Shown here in pieces: positions 13,297 through 23,156 of a DNA stretch of 64,000 bases. Position numbers and translations under genes: made by a program. Below the pieces are notes generated by a model that did not search any database, was not told the DNA's origin, and saw nothing but the letters and a program-made list of their open reading frames with translations. The DNA is from Ypsolopha sequella (Eukaryota > Arthropoda > Insecta > Lepidoptera > Ypsolophidae). Where the stretch lies: NCBI GenBank assembly GCA_934047225.1, contig OW203985.1, positions 10,743,501 through 10,807,500 on the forward strand. The letters run 5' to 3'. Within the stretch, counting starts at the first letter, position 1. Each line of letters starts with the position of its first letter.

Positions 13297-14458
13297 AAGG
13301 CGAATGGATACGCCAACTGCAATTTGGACCTGTCTTTGAAGACCTACTCCTCCTACACGGGTGCTCCAAAAACTTTCATAAAAATATATGATAGGCATCA
13401 TAGAGACAAAAATATTTTTTATGTTTCATAAACTGTTTTTCAATTTTTAGTTTTGACAAAAAAAATCGAAAGTCATCGAAAGTTTCACATGATTAACACA
13501 AGAATTCTCTTACTCCTTCCAAACGCCTAAAGCGATTTTAATAATTATTTCACCGAATTATAGGAAATTTTTAGGTCTAAAAAATTTAAGTTCAAATTTT
13601 TTTTTCCGTTCATAGCGTCCATGTGAAAAGTATTTTTTTCTCCTATTTTGCGCTAGCCGGAGACGCAGTGGTTGTCGTAACAGCCACTTTTCAAGGCACG
13701 CTGAAATGAATATTATTTCAATGTCGTTTCCGTTGATATTTGCACCGACACATATCGAGGTGCTTATTTAGTGTGGTCATACGCCTTAAGATGAAGTTGC
13801 GGAAGCCGGGAAATACTCGACCATACAAACAACTTTTCGTGAAAAAAAAATTGCGAAATCGAGAAAAATAAATCATTTGTTTTATACATTTTGGTGATGT
13901 AGCTATGTAATTTTTCTATGGAACAGCTGTTTTTTTTCACGATTCTGGGGTTTGTTCCATAGCAAAAGTTGTTCGTATGGACGCGTACTATCGCCAGTTT
14001 CCGGCTTCCGCAACTTCATATTAACACCCATATTCAGCTTTGTGGTTTTGATATGAGCTCAAGGTGCTCGAAATAAACATTAATTGTGTTTGATCTAGCA
14101 CACATTTTTAGTTATGAATTCTTATTAGCAAAACCGTCGTTTAGCACAATGACATAGGGTGTTATCTTTTGATTTCTGCTAAAAACTAGATTTTTATAAA
14201 TACCTGGAATGCAAAATCTTATCTAAAAGTTATGAGAATGTAAACGTTTTATTTGCTATTTTGCTGACACAGTCACGTGATTTTGTTATAGTCGTTTGCT
14301 TGATAAGCAAGAAGAATTTTTGTGTATATCATGAATTCTGTTGAAAAATCGTGAATTAATTTTTTCAAGATTGTGGAAATATTTTTTTTTCTGTATCCGT
14401 CCTTCGCCTTATCTCAACAACTGCAACAACGCCTGCGTGTCCACAAATTGCAGTTTAC
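13297..14458. mobile_element. TA-flanked inverted-repeat element hosting another MITE
   Basis: The left end AGGCGAATGGATACGCCAA plus AACTGCAATTTG is mirrored at the right by CAAATTGCAGTTTACCT. TA flanks both ends. The inside is non-coding. A separate hairpin element occupies 13789-14021. Boundaries are moderately sure because only a short part of the terminal repeat matches well. Confidence 0.5.
13789..14021. mobile_element. TA-flanked hairpin MITE, family H3, copy 1
   Basis: AGATGAAGTTGCGGAAGCC at the left is mirrored by GGCTTCCGCAACTTCATAT at the right, with TA on both sides. Inside, AAAAGTTGTTCGTATGG and TTCTATGGAACAGC occur, words shared with families H1 and H2. It is nested inside 13297-14458. 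A truncated copy is at 48115-48272. Confidence 0.75.
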
Positions 14459-15154
14459 CTTATTTGTATTCAAAACACAATAAAAGAACTAAATTAAAAA
14501 AAAACACTTAAGTGAAAAGCAGACAAAACAAGCGCAACAATATAGCTTTTATACGCTATAAATTGAAACAAATTATTAACAAGTAATAAATAAGGCTTCG
14601 CGAAGCTTTCACGATAACTGGCGAGCTTCCAGAAGCTTTAGATAGGAAAAAGCTCGCTCGTACAACTGAAGTGTAAGAAAAACTAAAATGGCTGGACGTA
14701 TTGGACGCGGAGAAGTTATGGGGCTCCGTGATTAGAATTTCAAAATGTTTTCAAGTTGAGATATAAACGTTCTTGGTATAAAATTTAGAACAAAGTTTAT
14801 TATGTTTAAATACAAACATATACTTTCACCTCTTCCATAGGTACTCCTATACTGCCTACTAGCAGAGAGTACTGAATTTAATTTTATACTTATATATTAT
14901 TATATTTCCTGCCTTATTAATAAATTATTATGTACAAACTTGTTTATCACATATTAATTAGGTATATTTATTTACTTGAAAATGCTCTGAACACTGCATG
15001 CAAACCAATTGAAGGTTATGAACGGCGAACTACATGACCGTCAAACAGATTTTTTACTAGCACGGTTTGTAGTTTTCAACCCTTACTACCCGTTAATAAT
15101 TATGTGCATCAATGTCTAATAAATTTAAGTATAATATCTAGGTTAGCAAATTAA
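14459..15154. other. No gene seen
   Basis: AT-rich sequence; nothing recognised. Confidence 0.5.
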
Positions 15155-15432
15155 ATAAGAGGACAGCTCACACGCAAAAAACCAGGAGGCCCACCATGCC
15201 TGGGACCGATGGACGGCGGTATATCCATCCCTAATAGCCGGGCCTTATATGGAACAGACTGGTGACGGGCAGTGGCGTCACTGGTGCGAGGGTTCCGGTA
15301 CAGCACTCACCAACCCGCCTGCTCAGCGTGTGTGAGTATGGGCAATTCTTTCAGGATGACCGCCGGGAGTGGCAAAGTCCTGGAAAGGCTTATGTCCAGC
15401 AGTGGACGAACTAGGCTGAGGGATGGATGGAT
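15155..15432 (+). repeat. GATG-tailed retroposon (family R), copy 2
   Basis: The copy starts within the family at AGAGGACAGCTCACACGC and runs to GTGGACGAACTAGGCTGA plus GGATGGATGGAT at the 3' end. It lacks about 75 bases of the 5' end found in the copy at 18235-18587. Open frames across it are shared by-products of the repeat. Confidence 0.8.
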
Positions 15433-15489
15433 AGCAAATTTAATGTATATACACATAAATTAAGATAGCTCTAAGTAATATAATATAAT

Positions 15490-15585
15490 ATACTATAATA
15501 TAGTAATTTAACGTGCAAAAGTACTTCATTGTGTACTTTTCCGAAATAAATTCATTCATTCGTTCATTCACGTTCATTCACTCTC
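15490..15585 (+). repeat. Retroposon 3' tail with ATTC repeats
   Basis: TTCCGAAATAAATTCATTC is followed by repeated TTCATTC units. This is the usual look of a non-LTR retrotransposon 3' end. No coding sequence remains upstream. Confidence 0.45.
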
Positions 15586-15688
15586 TCGCCTCTTCTACAT
15601 CTTATCTCTTCTATTCCGGGTACGGTTAGACTTGACCCTACTCCAGTGTGTCACTAATTTCGTCGGCACGGCACATGTCCTTCTAGGG

Positions 15689-16017
15689 CAGGTATGGGCA
15701 AACTTTTTCCTCCGCGGGCCAGAATTTACAAACTGTCTTTAATGGGGGGCAATGTTTTTGAATTTTAAGCATAACAAAATCCTTTGTTAAATTGAAAATA
15801 TTTATATTTGTTGACTCACAGGTTTCAAAAACATTGAAAGATCTCTTATTTATGAAAATGTTATGAACATCTCAAACATTATGTATTAATTTAAGCAAGT
15901 CTATTTAAGTTTGTTTTAAGTTATGTTATTATCTTCTTCTGGGTCGATGGTCGTGGGCCGGATTGCACACTTTTGCGGGCCGGAGCTGGCCCGCGGGCCG
16001 TAGTTTGCCCATCATTG
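15689..16017. mobile_element. hAT-like MITE, copy 1
   Basis: The left end CAGGTATGGGCAAACTTTTT and the right end GGGCCGTAGTTTGCCCATC are inverted repeats, with CGCGGGCC next to each. Termini of the CAGGGNTGGGCAAAC kind are typical of hAT elements. The related copy at 59565-59921 has an exact 8-bp target duplication; here the flanking bases TTCTAGGG on the left have no clear partner on the right, so one flank has decayed. Confidence 0.75.
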
Positions 16018-16239
16018 GGCAACCCAGTCAAACTTAGTTGTGTTTAGTTTTCGTGAAATTAAAATTCTGAAGTAATATATCAAGCTACTTTGTGATTTGC
16101 TACAGTAAGGTAATTAGTTACTTAAAAGTATCAAATTAATAACGACACCAAATATGTTTTTTTTTAATCAAATTGACGGGGACATTTTGAATTGGACAAA
16201 AATGTGGTCTTTACACCGAATCGGCGACATATAGCTTTT
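16018..16239. other. No gene seen
   Basis: Short AT-rich spacer between a hAT-like MITE and a LINE tail. Confidence 0.5.
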
Positions 16240-16342
16240 GATAGATTGATGGATGTGGAAGAGGTGAAAGAGGAGTGTCTGGATCGTAGAAGCAGACAGA
16301 AATCTGTAATCTCTGCCTACCCCTCTGGGAGATAGGCGTGAG

Positions 16343-16374
<32 letters not shown>

Positions 16375-16395
16375 TGTATGTATGCATGTATGTTA
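16240..16395 (+). repeat. LINE 3' end with TATG microsatellite tail
   Basis: CTCTGCCTACCCCTCTGGGA then GATAGGCGTGAGTATATG precedes about twelve tandem TATG units (16343-16394). This 3' end with a TATG-repeat tail is familiar from lepidopteran non-LTR retrotransposons. Only the last 100 bases or so remain. Confidence 0.65.
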
Positions 16396-17225
16396 CACCA
16401 AACTTTATCCATTCAATCTCTTTAATTATACTATAACGAATAATTACTTTTTTTTCAATTGTTTAGTAATGTTTTTCTTTGTGTGAAGTAACTGAGTGCA
16501 TTTATTTTTCCTCTTGACATTTGAGCATAAATTTTTTATTTTATTTAATTTTTTAAGATGACCTTGTCTACTTTATAAATGTATTTTCTTATCAGTTTTT
16601 GTATGTTATTAAGTAGATTGTATAAAGTTATTATGAAGCATGCTACTTGTGTGTGTTTTTAATATTAATGTATTCATACGCCTATCGGCAGGATATAGCT
16701 CTCAAAAATTTGTACCAACCTAACATTACCTATGTTCATGAATAAAGATATGATTCTGTGACTCCAAAGAATTACAGCCATCATCGCTTAAAATTGAAAT
16801 ACTTGTGAGTTCTACAACCCACTGAAACTAGAACTCCCATTATCAAGTACGAATGCAGTTGGAAAAGAATAACAATTATTCCTCTGAAGCACGGACTGTA
16901 GATAAAGTTTCAGGAATTATTAGACTAAGAGAGCTAATGGAGGTGGTTTGAGAGAGGCGATAAACGTACTGTTTAAACTTGGAAAATGGGTTAAAAGCGT
17001 GTTGAAAATATCGTTATTTTAGTAAAACCTAATCTGTTGGATCTTGATTTTATTTGTTGAATAAGATATATTGTAAATAACTTCCTGGAGGAAGCGCGGG
17101 ATCTCGGAATCTCAAGTTACCTTTAACTTAAACCAGGGTCTCTTTGTATCTTATTCATTGTAAATGGTTTAGTAAATAAAACTTTTTTATTATTATTAGA
17201 ACGCATTACAAACTAGAAATCAATC
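16396..17225. other. No gene seen
   Basis: AT-rich. A retro-tail-like TAAATAAAACTTTTTTATTATT occurs near 17173-17196, without an identifiable body. Confidence 0.45.
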
Positions 17226-17625
17226 AGAATAGTAGATTATGCTACAAGGGCGAAAAGGAACAAATAAGCGTATTATTATATATAATTGAGCTTAGCGAGT
17301 GTTATAAACGTAACCGAGTAATTTATTGCTCTTACGCCCGTGTATCATACTACGTTTATCAATGCATAGTGTGAAGAAATAAAACAAATATAATCTTGTG
17401 AACTTAAAATTATGATTGGCTCAAAAGGACTGTATCCAGAGCCGTTAAACAGTGGAAAAAAAGTATAACATTTGTGGTAGACAGGAAAGGTTGCAGGTTA
17501 GCCAACTTCTCGGATATAAAAAAATAATAATAATAAAGCCCTAGGGCAAAATAATCGACTTTCTGTTCGGTTTTGATGCATAAACAGTGGGCCTTTACAA
17601 GCACTTGCATTGAAAACAAATTTAA
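17226..17625. repeat. Interspersed repeat with internal inverted repeat, copy 1
   Basis: TGCTACAAGGGCG and AACGTAACCGAGTAATTTAT are followed by TTACGCCCGTGTATCATAC; the first and last are inverted relatives about 35 bases long. Downstream, GATTGGCTCAAAAGGA and AAAGCCCTAGGGCAAAATAA complete the unit. The same order is present at 42939-43341, in the same orientation. It is probably a non-autonomous DNA element plus flanking repeat; the class is unknown. Confidence 0.7.
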
Positions 17626-17639
17626 AAGCACAATTTTTT

Positions 17640-17722
17640 TTTTATTTCCTTGGGCCAGCATTTGAACCTGCGACCTCCTGCTTACATGACAGGCGCGCTA
17701 CCGACTGTGCTACCGAGGTTCG
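17640..17722 (-). mobile_element. Short tRNA-like SINE or tRNA pseudogene
   Basis: On the minus strand the sequence has a box A-like region (TAGCACAGTCGGTAGCG), an anticodon-like stem of CCTGT and GCAGG, and a box B GCAGGTTCAAATGC, followed by an A-rich tail. Position 33 of the anticodon loop is A instead of the conserved T. The A tail argues for a retroposed copy rather than a working tRNA. Confidence 0.6.
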
Positions 17723-17873
17723 TATCTGGAACGACAAATTTTTTCACCATATCTATTCACCGAATTTTTGTAACTACTTGATATACCATAATAATTGAAG
17801 TATTCAAAGAGATGGATTTCGCATTAAAAACATATAATACTTTTTTTTTTACTATGTTTGAAATAGTATTATA

Positions 17874-17951
17874 CATCGTCACGACATGAATCCCCAAGGG
17901 AAGGTCAGAAGTGTGTCCGAGTATGTCCACTCTCGTACACCCACGTTTCAT
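17874..17951 (-). mobile_element. tRNA-derived SINE, 3' fragment
   Basis: CATCGTCACGACATGAATCC and the hairpin remnant around GTGTCCGAGTATG match the 3' part of the SINE at 6604-6992. The tRNA-like head is missing. The fragment ends 15 bases before the TTAA element that starts at 17967. Confidence 0.7.
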
Positions 17952-17966
17952 GTAAAGTGCAATTAA

Positions 17967-18754
17967 GGCGCTACGGAAAAAAATAGACACAGTTAGAACT
18001 TGCATATCTACTTCAGTAAATAATTTATTTTTTTCATAAAATAGTACATTATTTTTGGAATCTTTTATTAGGGATCTGTTAAACAGAAACGCGATTGGAG
18101 AAATTCGGCTCGATACAAATATTTATTGAAATGAGGTCTTTTTCGACACCAATTCTCCTTGTTTGACAATTTGGAATGACATATGGACTGCAATTATATT
18201 GTATTAGATGGGCTTTAACAGTATCTAGGACCTGGGTGGTAGAGCTGATGCCGGGCTCGACTGTGGAGGTACCACCATCTTACTGGAGACCCCCTCGAAG
18301 TTATTCGGGGGAGAGTAAGAGGACAGCGGTCACAGGCAAAAAACCAGGACGCCCACTATGCCTGGGACCGAGGGATGGCGGTATATCCATCCGTAATAGC
18401 CGGACCTTATATGGAACAGACTGGTGACGGGCAGCGGCGTCACTGGTGCGAGGGTTCCGGCACTGCGCTCACCAACCCGCCTGCCCAGCGTGTGTGAGTA
18501 CGGGCAATTCTTCCAGGAGGACCGCCCTGAGTGGAAAAGTCCTGTAAAGGCTTATGTCCAGCAGTGGATGAACTAGGCTGATGGATGAGGACCTGTTTAT
18601 ATGAAATTTTGATAGCAACTTTAGTACATTTAACAATACAAAACCAACTTTTTGCTACTTTTCCACGAATCCATCCCTCTCGCACTGAGGGTATTTTCGC
18701 ATTTGGGGTAACAGGGACGCTAAAACTTTTACTGTAAAAGTTTTACATATCGCT
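17967..18754. mobile_element. TTAA-flanked element (family T), copy 1, with retroposon inside
   Basis: TTAA lies at 17963-17966 and 18755-18758. The left end is GGCGCTACGGAAAAAAAT and the right end ACATATCGC, giving short GGCG-type inverted termini. The left arm ends TAGGACCTG and the right arm resumes TTTATATGAAATTTTGATAG. A 353-bp retroposon separates them. Copies at 35712-36306 and 60127-60778 have the same arms but different inserts. The TTAA target recalls piggyBac or Kolobok elements; the superfamily is not settled. Confidence 0.8.
18235..18587 (+). repeat. GATG-tailed retroposon (family R), full-length copy with 8-bp duplication
   Basis: The insert runs from GGTGGTAGAGCTGATGCC to CTAGGCTGATGGATG and is flanked by AGGACCTG on both sides (18227-18234 and 18588-18595). 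This is a target-site duplication within TTAA element copy 1. At 353 bp it is the longest copy here and fixes the family's 5' end. The GATG tail indicates target-primed reverse transcription by a non-LTR partner. No RT coding sequence is present. Confidence 0.85.
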
Positions 18755-18758
18755 TTAA

Positions 18759-19054
18759 GTGCAATAATATGATTAAAAACATAATTTTCTAAGGAGTATT
18801 TCTGTAAAAAGAAAATCCATTTATTTATCAAAGCGCAGTACACTTTTTTACATCTCCTGAACGATACACATCTGTAAAGGATTAAACCCCCCAAGTGGCA
18901 TCCATTTTTCACACGTCATAATGCGCTCGGAATCGTCAGCTCTCACAACGGCCTGGAAAAGCCAGTTGATAGAAAATCTTTCACCCTTTACTTAGGGTTT
19001 GAACCCGTTTAGCCCTTAAGTTCTTCAATTTCATTATTGAAATTATTTCAAAAA
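18759..19054. other. No gene seen
   Basis: AT-rich spacer; nothing recognised. Confidence 0.5.
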
Positions 19055-19112
19055 AAAAACCGGCCATGTTTGAGTCAGACTCGCGTGCCTAGGGTTCCGT
19101 ATTGTGGATGAT
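19055..19112 (+). repeat. Head fragment of GGGTTCCGTACC repeat family
   Basis: CCGGCCATGTTTGAGTCAGA, GACTCGCGTGCC and AGGGTTCCGTATTG match, in order, the terminus of the copies at 36437-36777 and 39021-39330, here on the plus strand. The rest of the unit is not recognisable downstream. Confidence 0.65.
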
Positions 19113-19617
19113 AAATTTAATTTTGTCATTTTTTTTCGTGAATTTCTCAATCGCTTTATTTTTCCTGTAATATTTACGTAATATGTTCCATGATTTTTTT
19201 CATATATTTTGGTCCATAGTTTAAATTTTTCATAATTTTTTTGTACACCATGATATGTTTGCAATTTGCAAAACTATCATAGGACATTTTTTTTTTCAGG
19301 GTGTGGTATTGAACTAACCTAATTACAAAAAATTGCTCATAAATTGAGTTTTTATTTGTCTTCCTGATGTAACAGCATTTCAAGGTTTATTTTTGACTTT
19401 ATCAATAGCATGACTATTCAGAGTTGCGCAACAAAAATTTTATTCTTAGAATTTAGAACTGGTTAGCTTTGACTCTCAAAAATCTATTCGAATTTATAAA
19501 AGTACCATCAACTCGAAGACTATCTACTTTTTGCTGAGGTCATAATTTGATATTCTGGTCAGTCATGAGCTGGCCTACCAGCCTTCCAAGGGAAAGCGTT
19601 GACTTTTGGGACACCTG

Positions 19618-21417
19618 TTTACCCTTGGGATAAATCGCCAAGTGTTTAAAATATAGAAATTTATTTGTATCATAGTTTGAAATGTTCAGGTCCCTTTACG
19701 CAAAATGAAAAAACAAAACTCTTTTAGGATTAATTTGTTGTCCCTATGTTTGTCTGTTTGTCCGTTTGTCTAGGCAATTTTTCTGGGTAAAATCAATAAA
19801 TGCTAATATTTATAGCCCTGTAAAATATACATATTATTACGTTTTTATGGCCTTTTGTTTAACTTTTTCATACACATTTTCTCCTTATGAAAATATAGAG
19901 ATCAACACTTCACATAATATTTTGCATTTGAAAGAAAGCACAGAAAGGAACTGTAGAACAAATAATGTAAAAAATATAAAACCATATCTTTCTATTCTAA
20001 AGGGATTAATAATTTACTGTTTGTTCAATGTGGCGATAGCTTTATTTTTTTTTTCTTTGTTACAAAGATAACAAATATTTTCATACAAGGTTTTCCTTAA
20101 GGGCTATTTCTCCGAACTTGTAACAAAATATTAAGAAATAATTATAACGGTAAAGTACAACTTTTAGCTAAGACAATTTATTGTTAAAAGTTTGCTATAT
20201 GCATAAACATATTTTAATGATATTATGGTATCTTCGAAATAATTGGGTTTTCCATAAGCGTGATATCCGATTATTTAAGAAATTTACGGCTGGTATCACA
20301 ACGATGGATAAGCCAATTATTTTATTACTATTGTGATATAATTAAAAATATGTTAATGCATTCAGCAGACATTTAACTATAAGTTTTCTTAACTAAAAGT
20401 TGTATTTTTACTTATTGAAATTGTATTTCTCATCAAGAAGTGCAAGATGACAAGATATTCAAAATAAGTTAATTGAATTTGTGAAATGGTTTCAGGTCAA
20501 AACAGTTTTCCATGAAACGGTAATTGTTTATACTTAGCAAAGTGTGTAAACTTAGTCATCTTAACATGAACGACGCCTGTATTTCTCTCTTTTTTATTTC
20601 CAGTATAGATAAAAATATACAAACTTGTTAAACTTTGCGTAAAAACGAGGCAATATTGACGATATCCTGGCAGCTATTATGATGGTGTTTTATCAAATGT
20701 TGCTTTTTGGGCTGTATAGAGACGTAGTTAGATGTCACTAGAATATACTCATGAAAAAAGATATGAAGAAAATAAGCTGTAGACTTCACATTCGGTTTAT
20801 ACCTATTGTATGAATTTTAAGAAAAATACAGGGGTAAAGGGACCTCTTAAGAAAAACCTTGTATAAAACTATTTGTAAAAACTAGTAAAAAATAATTCAA
20901 GGAAAAAAAATAAACAAAGCTATCGCCACATTGAACAGTAGATAATTAATCCCTTTAGAATAGAACAACATGGTTTTCATATTTTTTACATTATTTGTTC
21001 AACAATTCCTTTCTGTGTTGACTTTTAAATGCAAAATATTATCTCAAGTGTTCATCCCTACATTTTCATAGTGAGAAAATTTGTATGAAAAACGTAAAAA
21101 AAAAAACGTAAAAACTTAAAACGTAATATAAATAAAAACGTCAAAAGTATGTTTTTCAGATCTATAGAGGGCCGTTTATATTGGTATTTATTAATTTTAC
21201 CCAGAAAAAATTGTCTAGACAAACGGACAGACAGACAAACATAGGGATAACAAATTAATCCTAAAAGAGTTTCATTGTTGTCATTTTGCGTAACAGAACC
21301 TGAACATGTACCGACAGGATTATCTACGATCTAATAATTTTGCCATGCACTGTAAATATTTCAAAATAAATTTCTATATTTTAAATGCTTGGCGATTTAT
21401 CCCAAGTAAGTGTACCA
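19618..21417. repeat. Large inverted repeat (about 1.8 kb) with nested hairpin
   Basis: The left arm (19618-20105) and right arm (20837-21417) are inverted copies. Matching words include GGGATAAATCGCC / GGCGATTTATCCC, GCTATCGCCACATTGAACA / TGTTCAATGTGGCGATAGC, and ACAAACATAGGGATAACAA with its mirror at 19738-19757. Outer ends decay into weak similarity, so the true termini are unsure. The loop holds a separate TA-flanked hairpin. A fragment of the arm end recurs at 32800-32850. It may be a foldback-type element or two head-to-head copies of one repeat. Confidence 0.8.
20158..20402. mobile_element. TA-flanked hairpin MITE in the loop of the large inverted repeat
   Basis: CAACTTTTAGCTAAGA at the left is mirrored by TCTTAACTAAAAGTTG at the right, and the arms continue for roughly 55 bases (GCATAAACATATTTT / AAAATATGTTAATGC). 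TA lies on both sides. It is 245 bp long and non-coding. Confidence 0.75.
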
Positions 21418-22246
21418 ATATAATTTGCAAAAAACTTCACTTATTGGACCTGAAATGGTGAGCCAATACTAGAGGGTAATTTCACGAAAAGGTCATTGAC
21501 ATATGTTACAGATCTCAGTAAGTATAAGTAAATTAATTTGGGTTTCAATAACGATCACAAAGTTATTCTTTTAGAGTAACATATATTATTTTCCCGCATA
21601 AAAGTATGAATTCATTCCAAATTCATTCAGTTTTGTTGTTATGACTATGGTACGATGTAGCTAAATCACTCATACGCATATTTTGTTGAGTTTTTAACGG
21701 CAGGAATATGATGCTCCTCGAAATATTACTTTATAAAATTAATTTCAATGTGTTTTGAAGTAGTTTTGGGAGATATTTATAGCTTGCAAAAAAGGGCACA
21801 GGTTCCACGTCTTACGGGCGCCAACGCTAGGCGTAGACTGACAATATCTTGCTGCCGCTGACTGCATCAGTGGATTTACGTATTTTTGGAAAAAGGGGAT
21901 GCTTTTTTTGACCCGAATAACGTGGTATTTGGAAAATGAATAGATATCATTCACACTAATTTTATTAAAAAAAAAACAACAAAATCGCGAAAGCGATAGC
22001 TGAAACAAAATCGATAAGAAGTGTGCAATAGAGGGTTACAAAAAAATTCATTGACAGTACAAATATGAATCGATTAACGTGGTTTGTGGAAAATTAATAA
22101 CTTAAAGTTCAACCAAAAACATGTATTTTTTTTATGGCTATACGTAACCTAATTATTGCAACAAAATCATCCGAAAGCTGACATTTTATTTCTGTTTGTA
22201 TTTTCGTTCCCCTTAAAATGATAGGTAAAATATGGCCAGGGACCAG
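21418..22246. other. No gene seen
   Basis: AT-rich sequence. An 87-codon minus-strand open frame at 21745-22008 has no recognisable motif. Confidence 0.45.
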
Positions 22247-22477
22247 CGGGCCTATTGTGTATTTCTAGTTGCCAACTTAACTGGGTGCCTATCATCAAAA
22301 ACATAGATATACTATCGAATTTAGATTGTCTAAGGATATGTTCTCACTTGAAGTGACGACACAGTTCGTAAATAGTTCAATACCCACTAAAGACAATTTT
22401 GAAAGTTTAGTTTTTATCTATGTTTTTGATGATAGGCACCCAGTCCTATTGGCAACCAAAGATACATAATAGGGGGG
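22247..22477. mobile_element. 231-bp CWG-targeting MITE (family C), copy 1
   Basis: Long inverted ends: GGGCCTATTGTGTATTTCTA and its mirror near AAAGATACATAATAGG, then GGTGCCTATCATCAAAAACA on both arms. It is exactly 231 bp, like the copies at 41254-41484 and 60397-60627. Flanking trinucleotides are CAG on the left and CTG on the right; the other two copies have perfect CAG or CTG duplications, so one base has probably mutated here. Confidence 0.85.
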
Positions 22478-22889
22478 CTGGAACAAGGTTCAATGAACAC
22501 CAACCGATTTACTATCATAAGGTCCCAAAGACGGTCAAATAAGACATCAGCAACTGCCGACTCATCCCTTAGTGAGGACGTTTAGGAGACGGGTCGTCAA
22601 TCCTGACCCTTCAGGGTGACATCCTGATGTGGTTAATATTTTGAATATATCATCAATATTTCGGAAGCGTCAACGAGTTTATTTGGGAAGTTATTTATTT
22701 TTATTTATTTATTTATTACTTATTTTGGAAAACTTGCGACTATTTTAATAACAATAGTAAAAAACTTAAATTAACTCTAGCCAGTCATTTAAAGTTTTCG
22801 TAGATAGACTTAGACTAAATTAAACTTAATCAAACCATGACAAGTTATAAACAGATTATAAAGGAGGTTAATTCCACAAGAAATAGCTC
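22478..22889. other. No gene seen; ATTT-rich patch
   Basis: Contains a TTTATTTA simple repeat at 22689-22725, otherwise unremarkable. Sequence just left of the LINE relic may be its 3' UTR. Confidence 0.45.
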
Positions 22890-23156
22890 TTATTCAGAGA
22901 ATGGGTTTGTAAGAATACGTCTCACCGAAGTGATACTGCTATGGAAGTCCATAACATTTACATTTTGAGATAAATAATTGAAAGCTTTACAGGTTCGCTA
23001 AATATAAGAATTTTGTTTATAGTTAGTTCTTACTGTAGGCAAAAAGAAAGTTTTTCAATGCCTACGATTTCGATTTGGGGCCAGAAAATTGAGCTTACTC
23101 AACAGTTCGGGGCAGTCAATAATGCCTCGTGCTATTTTTAATAATAAGATAAGGTC
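22890..23156 (-). pseudogene. Non-LTR retrotransposon polyprotein C-terminus, decayed
   Basis: On the minus strand one frame gives a recognisable C-terminal tail of a Jockey-like insect reverse-transcriptase protein: DCPELLSKLNFLAPNRNRR, then FFLPTVRTNYKQNS, then a segment ending in DFHSSITSVRRIL before the natural stop at 22890. In intact relatives this tail lies just after the reverse-transcriptase thumb. Two internal stop codons interrupt it, and no upstream RT core is recognisable in the window, so it is a 5'-truncated dead copy. Family assignment is from memory of such tails; Jockey clade is likely, not certain. Confidence 0.7.

Noticed and set aside
16343..16394. Regular short repeats, possible CRISPR-like array
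   Set aside because: A plain TATG microsatellite with no spacers; it is the tail of a LINE.
19766..20071. 101-codon open frame
   Set aside because: Lies in one arm of the large inverted repeat; the mirrored arm does not keep it open, which argues against coding.
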